DNA from: Gammaproteobacteria bacterium
Lineage (GTDB): Bacteria > Pseudomonadota > Gammaproteobacteria > S012-40
Direction: 5' to 3'
NCBI GenBank assembly: GCA_029883265.1
Contig: JAOUJM010000024.1
Location: forward strand, 1 to 32,630
DNA length: 32,630 nucleotides
Part shown: positions 16,070 to 23,520 of the stretch, in pieces
Position numbering within the stretch: the first letter of the stretch is position 1
Layout of the letters: each line of letters starts with the position of its first letter
Program-made: the position numbers and the translations under genes
Notes under the pieces: model-generated
Seen by the model: the letters and a program-made list of their open reading frames with translations, nothing else
Told to the model about the DNA's origin: nothing
The model's database searches: none

Positions 16070-17386
16070 ATGGCTGAAAAAAAACCATCAACAGAATCAC
16101 CTGCGGCCAGCAGCACCAGTACTTCGACCAGCCAAGCAAGACGCGAGTTTTTACGCTCAGCAGCCATGGTGGGCGGTGGTGTTATTGCAGTGAATACCAT
16201 ACAAAGTTCTACCGCTCACGCCGCCAATGGTCATGAACATCATGGGTCACAGCAACCATCAATGCCTGCAGCGGCTGATCAAGTGCGTGAATACAACACC
16301 ATGATGTTTCATCAACACAAAATGCAGCCGGGAAATATCATCGAGCCACCCGGCTCACCTGCGGATAATGAAGTTGACTATAAAGAGTTTGATATTGATG
16401 TTACAATTATTGAACATGAAATCCTTCCAGGTGTGACCACCCCGGTTTTTGCGTTTAATGGTCAAGTGCCAGGACCAGAATTTCATGTCAATGAAGGCGA
16501 TTGGATTAAAGTTAATTTCACTAATCGCACAGAAGAAATGCACACCATTCATTGGCATGGCATTATTTTGCCTTATACCATGGATGGGGTGCCGATGGTG
16601 ACCCAAGATCCCGTGCATCCGGGCGATACGTTTGTTTATCGGTTTCAAGCCAAACCGTCCGGTACGCGTTGGTATCATTGCCATTGGTCGACGCCCTTAC
16701 ATGCGGGTTCGGCCATGCACGGTGCGTTTATAATTCACCCAAAAGAGGAAAAATTACGAAAACGTTTTCCCTATAAGCGTGATTACACCTTGATGCTTGA
16801 AGCATGGGATGTGGATTTTATTCGGGAAGAAATGAATGGTCTGCTAGAAGGCATGAAGGAAGTCAATATGCTCATGTCTCAAGGAAAACTTGATCCACAA
16901 ACCCACGGATTTTTTCGCGATTATGCAGCATTTAAACAAGCTGTACTAAGTGGACAATATATTCCTCCCTATTTAAAAAGTCGTTCGTCAGGTGTCGAAA
17001 TTAAACCAAACTTTTTTGCCATTAATGGCAAATCCTATCCAGCAACGCAACGGTTGGCGATCAAACAGGGTGAATGGATACGTGTGCGTTTTATAAATGC
17101 CAGCGGATTACCACATTATATGCATTTGCACGGACACGACTTTTGGTGGGTAGCACAAGATGGAAATGATTTAAGCGAGCCGCGTCGTTTAAACACAATA
17201 ACCGTTGAGCCAGGTGGCACCTATGATGTAATGGTGTATGGCGATAATCCTGGTTTTTGGACTTGGCATGATCATAAGACCACACAAGTGCGTAATAATG
17301 GTATTTATCCCGGTGGAATGTTGACTGTGTTGGCTTATGAGGATTTTGAGCCAACTTATGTGCCTTCTGTTTCGGTCGATCAATAG
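16070..17386 (+). CDS. Tat-exported multicopper oxidase with type 1 copper site in domain 1
   Basis: A 438-residue two-domain multicopper oxidase. The N-terminus is a Tat signal (twin Arg 24-25 in SQARREFLRSAA), so it is exported folded to the periplasm. All four HxH pairs for the trinuclear copper centre are present: HWH 161-163, HCH 203-205, HLH 352-354 and HDH 400-402. Type 1 copper ligands are found in domain 1 (His158, Cys204, His211, Met216). In domain 2 the usual Cys of HCH is Asp401 and the following His is missing, so that domain has no type 1 site. This arrangement recalls the two-domain oxidases with blue copper in domain 1 and the nitrite reductase loop spacing. A role in oxidising Cu(I) is inferred from the His/Met-rich neighbours. 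It is the second gene of the metal operon; the next gene starts 13 bases downstream. Confidence 0.9.
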   Translation: MAEKKPSTESPAASSTSTSTSQARREFLRSAAMVGGGVIAVNTIQSSTAHAANGHEHHGSQQPSMPAAADQVREYNTMMFHQHKMQPGNIIEPPGSPADNEVDYKEFDIDVTIIEHEILPGVTTPVFAFNGQVPGPEFHVNEGDWIKVNFTNRTEEMHTIHWHGIILPYTMDGVPMVTQDPVHPGDTFVYRFQAKPSGTRWYHCHWSTPLHAGSAMHGAFIIHPKEEKLRKRFPYKRDYTLMLEAWDVDFIREEMNGLLEGMKEVNMLMSQGKLDPQTHGFFRDYAAFKQAVLSGQYIPPYLKSRSSGVEIKPNFFAINGKSYPATQRLAIKQGEWIRVRFINASGLPHYMHLHGHDFWWVAQDGNDLSEPRRLNTITVEPGGTYDVMVYGDNPGFWTWHDHKTTQVRNNGIYPGGMLTVLAYEDFEPTYVPSVSVDQ

Positions 17387-17399
17387 GAGGATGACACAC

Positions 17400-18539
17400 A
17401 TGAAAATTCATCAAATAAGATTATTCAGTGTTATTGTTTTATTGTTTATGACGAGTATGGTGTTTGCCTTAGAAGTCGATCGAGAAGTCATGCCACAAGT
17501 CCATGTAGGTGGTCGTGTCATTAACACACTAGACTTTAATTCGGAAAATGAAGCAGCATTTAATTTCAATGATAGTGCTTTGCTTATTGGCTTTGACAAA
17601 CAAACCTATAGCAAGCATAACATGAGTGCAACAATTGCAATTAGTGAAGGCGAAAACAGTGTGCAAATGCCAGTGTTGCTATCCAGCATTTGGAATAGTT
17701 GGTATCAATTGAGTATTGGGAAATCGCGTTTATTGAACACGCTTATAGAATTTCCCTTGCAACGGGATGACGATTTGCTGCAGTTCACCCATGCCTTAAA
17801 TCAGTCATCAAATCATGAAGCCGATCAACTCTATGGAAAGCTAGCGAAGCTGGATTTATTTGCGAATCGTGGATTGCATCAATTCAGTACATGGGTGGCC
17901 ACACGTGGTGAAAGCGAAGATGTAGGCAGCGCGCGAGGGGAACTAGATACGCTTGGTTTTGCATATAATTATGAACAAGCGGAAGGACGTCGTTATGTGA
18001 AACGTATTCGACAGTTTGGTTTTCTTTATGACCTGCAAAACACCGTTACTGGTGATACCGTGGGCTGGTATTCAAATATGATTGCTGGATTTGACATTAA
18101 TTTGAACCAAAATCCTAGCGCAAATTTATCCTGGTCTGCCCAATTCGTGGCCAATGAAGGTATCGCTCCTAACGTTACATTAGTCGATCTTGCTAGTGAA
18201 GCACGCGCAAGTTCTACGGCGCTGGTGACGGCACTTCGTTATACTCATCGCCCCAATTTATTAACCCGTTGGCAGGCTGCAGTTACCGTCGCTTATAAAT
18301 CTTATTCAGATGAAAACGACACACGTTTGATTTCTGCGATACCAACATTTTTCCATCGCATCGGAGAGCGTCTCGATATTCTGTATCAAATTCGTTACGA
18401 CCGGACAAATTCAAAGATTTCCAATCAAAGGACGATTACCGCACAAGTTGGTATGAGTTTTAATTTTAATATGTTGTTCAATGATTCAGTGCCTGAACGC
18501 AACACTATTCTTCAACTAGAACATCGTTATATGCGATAA
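17400..18539 (+). CDS. Outer membrane beta-barrel-like protein in the metal operon
   Basis: A 379-residue exported protein. I choose the ATG at 17400 because GGAGG (17386-17390) is nine bases upstream and the product then begins with a signal peptide (MKIHQIRLFSVIVLLFMTSMVFA). The mature chain is rich in alternating hydrophobic/polar strands with aromatic ends (for example NMSATIAISEG, WYQLSIGKSRLL, RQFGFLYDLQNTV, QFVANEG, YTHRPNLLTRWQAAVTVAYKSYS, RLDILYQIRYDR, TAQVGMSFNFNM), as in outer-membrane barrels. It ends LEHRYMR, not with an aromatic residue. It takes the place that CopB or PcoB has after the oxidase in copper operons, but I see no CopB-like Met/His-rich N-terminus. Function as a porin or metal-export partner is inferred. 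Confidence 0.7.
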   Translation: MKIHQIRLFSVIVLLFMTSMVFALEVDREVMPQVHVGGRVINTLDFNSENEAAFNFNDSALLIGFDKQTYSKHNMSATIAISEGENSVQMPVLLSSIWNSWYQLSIGKSRLLNTLIEFPLQRDDDLLQFTHALNQSSNHEADQLYGKLAKLDLFANRGLHQFSTWVATRGESEDVGSARGELDTLGFAYNYEQAEGRRYVKRIRQFGFLYDLQNTVTGDTVGWYSNMIAGFDINLNQNPSANLSWSAQFVANEGIAPNVTLVDLASEARASSTALVTALRYTHRPNLLTRWQAAVTVAYKSYSDENDTRLISAIPTFFHRIGERLDILYQIRYDRTNSKISNQRTITAQVGMSFNFNMLFNDSVPERNTILQLEHRYMR

Positions 18540-18556
18540 GTCTAAAGGTGATTAAT

Positions 18557-18850
18557 ATGAAACAGATTTTTATAGCAACAAGTTTGCTGATAATAAGTTC
18601 TACTGCTTGGGCGGAGGTCACCAGTGGTCAAATACGTGAGGCTGGTTATCAGGGTAGTCATACCATGGCACACAACGCAGGGCCTGAAGGTGGGATGCAA
18701 CGTCATTGTGAGCTAGGCGCAAGCGGCATCATGATTCTTGACAGGAAAGCTAAAGAAAAATGTGCTACTATGAAACCCATGAAAAAAATGCCAATGAAAC
18801 CCATGCCGACAAAAGAATTGTCTGGGCATGGTGATCATGCAACTCATTGA
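18557..18850 (+). CDS. Periplasmic Met/His-rich protein, probable metal binder
   Basis: A 97-residue exported protein from ATG 18557, with AGGTG seven bases upstream; an in-frame GTG three codons earlier is less likely. The signal peptide ends STAWAEV. The mature part contains HTMAHNAGPEGGMQRHCEL and a C-terminal stretch with repeated KPM (KPMKKMPMKPMPTKE) followed by SGHGDHATH. Methionine repeats plus histidines are typical of periplasmic Cu(I)/Ag(I) carriers, though this sequence does not match CusF or CopC folds that I can see. It lies between the barrel protein and the DUF2231 protein in the same operon with short gaps (17 bases each side). Metal binding is inferred from composition. Confidence 0.7.
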   Translation: MKQIFIATSLLIISSTAWAEVTSGQIREAGYQGSHTMAHNAGPEGGMQRHCELGASGIMILDRKAKEKCATMKPMKKMPMKPMPTKELSGHGDHATH

Positions 18851-18867
18851 ATGAAAGGAAGTAGGGC

Positions 18868-19536
18868 ATGGAAATAATCCCAAACTGGCATCCATTTTTT
18901 GTACATTTCACAATTGCTTTGTTTACCACAGCCGGTTTATTTGGCGTCTTGAGCATGGTGAGCAAGGATGAATCCATGGCAAAACGTTGGATGGATGTGT
19001 GTCGATGGAATTTATGGTTGGCAATGATAATCACTTTGGTAACCATCGGTGCAGGTATTCAAGCCTACAATACGGTCGATCACGATACACCCTCGCATCT
19101 TGCAATGACCGAGCATAAAAATTGGGCCTTGATTACGGGTTTGATTTTACTTGCGATCACTATCCTGAGCGTCCTAAAGTTTCGCAACAACGATAAAGCC
19201 AATCTAGTATTGGTTGGTGTATTGCTTGTTGGCATAGGGATGGTTTTTGCGACGGCCTATCGTGGTGCCGAATTAGTGTATAAATACGGCCTCGGCGTTC
19301 AATCGCTGCCCAAAGTAAGTGGTGAAGGTCATGACCATGTACATGCGGATGGTGCGAATCATGATCATGGTAACAACAAGCCTTCAATGAATGGCGCTGA
19401 CTCGGGGCATGCGCACGATAGTCTCGATATGGGGCATGACAGTTTGGATTCGACGACACATGATGAACAACATCAGCATAAAGCGCCTGATAAAAAAGTT
19501 CATGTGCATGAAGATGGCCAATCCCATACACATTAA
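18868..19536 (+). CDS. DUF2231 membrane protein with a His-rich C-terminal tail
   Basis: A 222-residue inner-membrane protein with four hydrophobic helices. The DUF2231 signature is clear: NWHPFFVHFTIALFTTAGLFG in helix 1, the second helix WNLWLAMIITLVTIGAGI, the EHKNWALITGLILLAI block and AYRGAELVYKYGLGV after helix 4. From about residue 152 to the end the tail is soluble and dominated by His and Asp (GHDHVHADG, NHDHG, GHAHD, HDEQHQH, HVHEDGQSHTH), about 18 His in 70 residues. Such tails bind Zn, Cu or Ni. In related genomes DUF2231 proteins occur in metal and copper gene clusters; here the context is the same. Helices 1 and 3 contain conserved His that could bind heme or metal. Role in transport or electron supply is unknown. 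Confidence 0.8.
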   Translation: MEIIPNWHPFFVHFTIALFTTAGLFGVLSMVSKDESMAKRWMDVCRWNLWLAMIITLVTIGAGIQAYNTVDHDTPSHLAMTEHKNWALITGLILLAITILSVLKFRNNDKANLVLVGVLLVGIGMVFATAYRGAELVYKYGLGVQSLPKVSGEGHDHVHADGANHDHGNNKPSMNGADSGHAHDSLDMGHDSLDSTTHDEQHQHKAPDKKVHVHEDGQSHTH

Positions 19537-19549
19537 GTGCTAAGTGGCC

Positions 19550-19987
19550 ATGGAAGAAGACCACTACCGTAAAACCCAGCAGAGTCTAGATCCACATGCT
19601 TGTGTATTTAAAAAGGCCTTGCTAGCACGCAAGGCCTCATGCTCATTAGCCGAGTCCATGCTTTTGGCTGAGCGCGAAACCTTTACCTGTGGAAATAAAG
19701 CGGCGCAACAACATTGTTTGGCATTTTTGCAAATCACCAAACTCCAATCCCGTTTTGTTATCAAAGAAGCTGATATGTTACAAGCGCTACCACACGCTAA
19801 AGAAATGAAATTGCAAGTCGGTAGTCTCAACGGGGTGGCAATTGAATTGTTGCAATTAAAGGATGCAATGGAAATGGATATCGCCGCCACTATGCAAAAC
19901 CTTGAACGTGACTATTCCAGTTTTGAGCAGTTGCCTTTTAATAAAATCATTCCTTATGTTCAAAATTATAAAGTCCGTGGGAAGTAA
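19550..19987 (+). CDS. Four-cysteine soluble protein of unknown function
   Basis: A 145-residue soluble protein at the end of the metal operon. It starts at ATG 19550; an in-frame GTG is six bases earlier. Four cysteines occur in the N-terminal third: DPHACVFKKALLARKASC, then FTC and QQHC (residues 18, 31, 47 and 56). This even spacing in a helical context could hold a metal or an Fe-S cluster, or form disulfides. The rest is helical and hydrophilic (LQITKLQSRFVIKEADML, IELLQLKDAMEMDIAATMQNL). No signal peptide. The 'DPHACVFKKALLAR' start resembles hypothetical proteins I associate with methylotroph and sulfur-oxidiser genomes, but I cannot name a family. It is 14 bases after the DUF2231 stop, and an FmdB-type gene follows after 74 bases. 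Confidence 0.6.
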   Translation: MEEDHYRKTQQSLDPHACVFKKALLARKASCSLAESMLLAERETFTCGNKAAQQHCLAFLQITKLQSRFVIKEADMLQALPHAKEMKLQVGSLNGVAIELLQLKDAMEMDIAATMQNLERDYSSFEQLPFNKIIPYVQNYKVRGK

Positions 19988-20061
19988 CATTTTAAAGACG
20001 GCTTGGAAGCTGCATTGGAGGATGGTAAAATCTTTCAAATTATTTTTCCGAGGAGGCCGTT

Positions 20062-20307
20062 ATGCCCACTTATGATTATCGTTGTGAAGCCAATGGGCAA
20101 GTCTATGAGGCCAAGCATGGCATGAACGAATCTATTCGTACCTGGGCTGAGTTATGCGAATTAACTGGACAAGCACTTGCGGAAATTGCGCCCGATAGCC
20201 CAGTGACCAAGCTGGCAACAGGTGGTCAAGTGGTGAGTTCGTCGAGTCTTAGAGAAAAAGCCCCCGCATGTGGTGCTGGTGCGTGTAATGCCTGTCAGTT
20301 TAACTAA
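20062..20307 (+). CDS. FmdB-type small protein lacking the zinc-ribbon second cysteine
   Basis: An 81-residue protein with the FmdB-like N-terminus MPTYDYRCEANGQVYEAKHG. In canonical FmdB proteins the motif is YRC-x-x-CG; here the second position of the first knuckle is Asn (CEANG), so the classic four-Cys zinc ribbon is incomplete. Other cysteines are Cys32 (WAELC) and three in the C-terminal ACGAGACNACQF. A variant branch with CxANG and a TW-x-E-L-C element is familiar to me, so this is probably a real subfamily. The ribosome-binding site GAGGAGG is very strong. It is probably the last gene of the metal operon or a separate unit with the same direction. Function unknown; metal or small-ligand binding is a guess. 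Confidence 0.75.
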   Translation: MPTYDYRCEANGQVYEAKHGMNESIRTWAELCELTGQALAEIAPDSPVTKLATGGQVVSSSSLREKAPACGAGACNACQFN

Positions 20308-20319
20308 AATATCCGAGAT

Positions 20320-20718
20320 TTAACGTGGCTTTTCTGAAATCTTACTTTTTATTCGATTAATAAATTCTGATCGCTCTCGTTCAGTGCGTCGCGTTGGTAC
20401 TTGCCGCACTTTGTTCGGTACCGCGTCTGTCCCGGTCTTTTTGATAATAGTGTCAATGGAATTTAAAGTTTGTTTTTCATTATCCTTTGCGCCATCCATC
20501 ACATAAGAAATTTTTCGAACCGTCGAATTTAAATTCTGTGAATTAGTAGATACGGATTTCAATTTTTCTTCCAGTTGCAACACTCGTTGTTTGACTAAAC
20601 GGGTTTCATAAGCCGCTTCCGTTAATTGATGATTTTTTAGTTTTAATAAGGTTTCCGCACGAATCCAGGCATAGGTCGTTGCGGCAGCAATAATTAATAA
20701 GAATATAGAAAGCAACAT
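20320..20718 (-). CDS. Single-pass membrane protein with coiled coil
   Basis: A 132-residue protein that begins with one membrane helix (MLLSIFLLIIAAATTYAWIRA), followed by a long helical region with heptad-like spacing (LLKLKNHQLTEAAYETRLVKQRVLQLEEKLKSVSTNSQNLNSTVRKI). The C-terminal 50 residues are basic and polar (RQVPTRRTERERSEFINRIKSKISEKPR). A ribosome-binding site (AGGACTG) lies eight bases before the ATG. It ends 12 bases from the FmdB-type gene, tail to tail, and is 168 bases from the PBP7-like gene. I do not recognise the family. The N-in orientation and the basic tail would suit binding to a cytoplasmic or nucleic-acid partner, but this is speculation. Confidence 0.6.
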   Translation of the reverse strand: MLLSIFLLIIAAATTYAWIRAETLLKLKNHQLTEAAYETRLVKQRVLQLEEKLKSVSTNSQNLNSTVRKISYVMDGAKDNEKQTLNSIDTIIKKTGTDAVPNKVRQVPTRRTERERSEFINRIKSKISEKPR

Positions 20719-20886
20719 GGTATCAGTCCTATGAGCAATGCAAGTTAAGCTTACAACACATCACTTGTTATCAGGACGAGTACTCAGTTTTGTAAGGAAC
20801 TAGGTCACAGAAAGAAACATTTTGTTTCTCAATTAAAATTGGATTAATACTAAAATTCTTATAAAAATTACTAGCGCGTTTTGATG

Positions 20887-21828
20887 CTAGGAATTAGACG
20901 CTTGAACAAAATCCACCAAGGCACGTTTTTCCGCACGTTTTAGCCAGCGTTTAATACGATTTGAATCGCCAAACTTGCTGAGTTTACCCCAGGAGTTTAG
21001 TAAAACAATAGTTACGGGACGGTCTTCAATTTCCGTGCGCATGACTAAACAATAACCCGCATCTGCGATATATCCAGTTTTGCTTAATTGAATATCCCAC
21101 GATTTGGCACGAACTAAACGATTGGTATTGAGAAATTCGATTTTCCATCCTGAACGCAAATCAGTAACACTATCTTTTCCGACCGTGCTTAATTTTCGAA
21201 TCAGTGGGTAATCAAAGGCTGCATCAACCAAACGCGCCAACTCTTTTGCGGTGGAAACATTTTCACTGTGTAAGCCAGAACTATCCGCAAAACGGGTATG
21301 CTTTAAACCTAGTGATTTTGCTTTTTGGTTCATGGCGTTAATAAATGCTTTTTTACCGCCAGGAAAGGTACGAGCCAAAGCAGCACTGGCACGGTTTTCA
21401 GAAGCGGCTAGAGCCATTTTTAAGTGGTCATAGCGCGTAAGAATGGTGCCATAGCTTAAGCGCGATCGAGAACCGCGCAAGCGATCACGATCCGCGCGTT
21501 TAATGCGAATAGGTTCATCGAGTGCAAGCTCATGATCAATAATTACCATGGCAGTCATAAGTTTGGTAATGGAGGCAATTGACATCACTTTGTCAGCCTC
21601 GCGTTCAAAAAGTAAGGTTTGGTCGAGTGAATCGACAATAACCGCGCTACTGGAACGTAAGAACAGCCGCTTAGGATTGAGCTTGTCAATCAAAACGGCT
21701 ACAGGTACCGATGGTTTTTTGCTAATGGATGTCGAGACAGCGCTTAAACTTAGTTGAGATGCTTGGTTTTCTGCGATTGCGGGACCGACAAGTAAAACTA
21801 ATATGAAAAAACTGAGGCGTTTGAACAT
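20887..21828 (-). CDS. pbpG: D-alanyl-D-alanine endopeptidase (PBP7-like)
   Basis: A 313-residue periplasmic peptidase of the S11 family that hydrolyses D-Ala cross-bridges or stem peptides in murein. I start it at ATG 21828 because GGAAGGA is about eight bases upstream and the product opens with a signal peptide (MFKRLSFFILVLLVGPAIAEN). The three penicillin-binding motifs are intact: SITK (Ser86 and Lys89), SEN in LAASENRASAALART and KTG in QLSKTGYIADAG. Ser86 follows the typical 'MSIASITKLMTAMV' block. Length and the absence of a C-terminal amphipathic anchor match PBP7 (PbpG) better than DacA/DacC. It is a single gene with about 200 bases to its divergent side. Family is certain; the exact paralogue is inferred. 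Confidence 0.88.
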   Translation of the reverse strand: MFKRLSFFILVLLVGPAIAENQASQLSLSAVSTSISKKPSVPVAVLIDKLNPKRLFLRSSSAVIVDSLDQTLLFEREADKVMSIASITKLMTAMVIIDHELALDEPIRIKRADRDRLRGSRSRLSYGTILTRYDHLKMALAASENRASAALARTFPGGKKAFINAMNQKAKSLGLKHTRFADSSGLHSENVSTAKELARLVDAAFDYPLIRKLSTVGKDSVTDLRSGWKIEFLNTNRLVRAKSWDIQLSKTGYIADAGYCLVMRTEIEDRPVTIVLLNSWGKLSKFGDSNRIKRWLKRAEKRALVDFVQASNS

Positions 21829-22036
21829 TAATATCCTTCCCGATACCAATCCGTGATAAAAATCAGTTTTCCATGCAAGAAAAACACCTGTTAATTATGT
21901 ATTTTCAGGAAAATAATCAACTCTGCTGAATGGGTATAAGGTCGGCAGAAAACTGCGGTGACTTTAAAACCCCGAAAGGCGTCAATACTATTGGGGTTGT
22001 ATTGAAACAAAACTTTTTATAGCAGTAAACTGATTT

Positions 22037-23116
22037 TTAGCGCTGCAACAGGAAGGTTGTTAAAGCAGCTATGGACCCTGCAAAAGGTAAGGTAACAAGC
22101 CAAGCAATGAGTATGGATTTGAGCGCATCGTTTTCATGAGGTTTTTGTTTGTCTCCCCAACGTATGCCCATGAGAGAACCGGTGCTGACGTGTGTCGTGG
22201 AAACCGGTATGCCAAGAGGTGATGCGAATAAAACCAGGCTAGAAGTCCCCAGGTTGGCGATTAAGCCTTGTTTTTCATCCATGCGTGTTACTTTTCCCGC
22301 AAGCACATGCAATATACGCATGCCGCCCCATAACCCACCAAAAACCATGGTTATCGTTACCGTACAGATAACTAGCAAACTGGTATATTCACCAAAAATA
22401 TTTCCGTCTTGAGCGCTAAGGGTAATCAGAAGAAAGGCAGCGATTTTGGGTACATCATTCATACCGCGGGCAAAACTAGTTGCGCCTGCGGATAACCAAT
22501 GTAGAAGATGCCAAATACGACGTTGCTTCAATACCAGTTTTGAAGGTGTGGGCGCACAGCGATAAGGATCTTCATGCCATTCAGACTCCTCGCAACAGCC
22601 TGGTTGCCATTGGGGTGTCGTTTTGGAAAATTGGCGGAATACAAGGATTAAACCCCAACATAAAAGAATGGCGATGAGTGGGCTGAGTAGTAAAGGCAAT
22701 AAGGCTTTATAGGTTACAGCACCGGTTTTGATGCCTGTTGGGCCAGCAATCATGAGTGCTGCACCAACAATTCCGCCGAGTAGGGCATGGGTGGTGGAAA
22801 CCGGTAAACCTTTTAAATTAGCGATTAACAGCCAAAACAAAGCACCACTAAGTGATCCAAATATGAAAGCTTCAGTGATAGGGAAATCGGCACTGACATA
22901 ACCACTGCTAAAAGCTTTTAGTAAAGCAGCTCCCCAGATAACAGCAGCCAAACCACCCAATGTTGTGCAAAACGCCCCCCAAGCTAAGGCTTGTTTGGCG
23001 CTACTGACACCTGCACCCATTAAAGTGGCAACGCCTTTGGCGATATCATTGGCGCCATTTGCCCATGCCAAACCCAGGACAATTAGAACCACCATTGCCA
23101 GACTCATGCTATCCAT
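22037..23116 (-). CDS. PiT family inorganic phosphate transporter
   Basis: A 359-residue membrane protein with two homologous halves. The N-terminal half has WANGANDIAKGVATLMGAG and the GLPVSTTHALLGGIVGAAL signature; the C-terminal half has RGMNDVPKIAAFLLI and GIPVSTTHVSTGSLMGIRWG. These are the PiT/PNaS phosphate permease motifs. It is shorter than E. coli PitA (499), with a compact central cytoplasmic loop that contains CCEESEWHEDPYRCAP. That loop, with three cysteines and two acidic/His elements, is unlike typical Pit loops and could be regulatory. GGAGGT before the ATG at 23116 is a strong ribosome-binding site. No adjacent phoU-like gene is present. Coupling ion (H+ or Na+) cannot be told. 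Confidence 0.88.
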   Translation of the reverse strand: MDSMSLAMVVLIVLGLAWANGANDIAKGVATLMGAGVSSAKQALAWGAFCTTLGGLAAVIWGAALLKAFSSGYVSADFPITEAFIFGSLSGALFWLLIANLKGLPVSTTHALLGGIVGAALMIAGPTGIKTGAVTYKALLPLLLSPLIAILLCWGLILVFRQFSKTTPQWQPGCCEESEWHEDPYRCAPTPSKLVLKQRRIWHLLHWLSAGATSFARGMNDVPKIAAFLLITLSAQDGNIFGEYTSLLVICTVTITMVFGGLWGGMRILHVLAGKVTRMDEKQGLIANLGTSSLVLFASPLGIPVSTTHVSTGSLMGIRWGDKQKPHENDALKSILIAWLVTLPFAGSIAALTTFLLQR

Positions 23117-23313
23117 AAAAAAACACCTCCAAGTTAGGTTTGAGATGTTTCAAGTCGAAAAACGTTACAGCTCAATAAAAATGACTTGCTTATATATTTC
23201 ATTCGAGTATGAGTAGGTACTAGGCGTGAAACTCGAATAGCGCTTCTTTCATTACGCAAATATGTGTAAAATGCTGTTTACGATACAGTAGTAATAGGAA
23301 ATAAGTACATAAT

Positions 23314-23496
23314 ATGAAAGATATAAAGCGATTATTTTTTTATGGCGGATTGTCAGTCGCGGTGATTCTGTTATTAATCAACGTTGCTGGGCAGGAAGGG
23401 GTATCAAGCGGCACGCTGGTTTTTCTTGCGATTTTTTTCGTTGTTATATTACCCGTGGTTTTGAGTATTTGGATGGTTGGGAAGCAAAAACGCTAG
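23314..23496 (+). CDS. Small two-helix membrane protein
   Basis: A 60-residue protein with two hydrophobic segments (FFYGGLSVAVILLLINVAG and LVFLAIFFVVILPVVLSIWMV) joined by a short loop (QEGVSSGT) and flanked by basic ends (MKDIKR and GKQKR). That is a hairpin with both ends in the cytoplasm by the positive-inside rule. The ribosome-binding site is weak (AGGAAAT, too far), which lowers confidence. It is 24 bases upstream of cmoM in the same direction and could be the first gene of a cmoM-msrA operon. Not recognised. Confidence 0.5.
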   Translation: MKDIKRLFFYGGLSVAVILLLINVAGQEGVSSGTLVFLAIFFVVILPVVLSIWMVGKQKR

Positions 23497-23520
23497 CCTT
23501 ATGATCCTGGAGCTGAGCAA

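Noticed and set aside
17091-17414. 107-codon minus-strand frame inside the multicopper oxidase gene
   Set aside because: It is antisense to the conserved copper-site region; His-rich only because the sense strand encodes the copper motifs.
19160-19564. 134-codon His-rich minus-strand frame
   Set aside because: Antisense to the His-rich tail of the DUF2231 protein; CAT/ATG codons read as His/Met on both strands.
21961-22020. AACCCC/GGGGTT pair downstream of the PiT gene as a terminator
   Set aside because: Only six base pairs with a loop of about 19 bases and no U-run; not convincing.
23201-23238. Inverted repeat ATTCGAGT / ACTCGAAT with 22 bases between, in the PiT/small-protein divergent gap
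   Set aside because: An 8-base dyad at this distance is not rare by chance, and it does not align with clear promoter boxes; not enough to call an operator.
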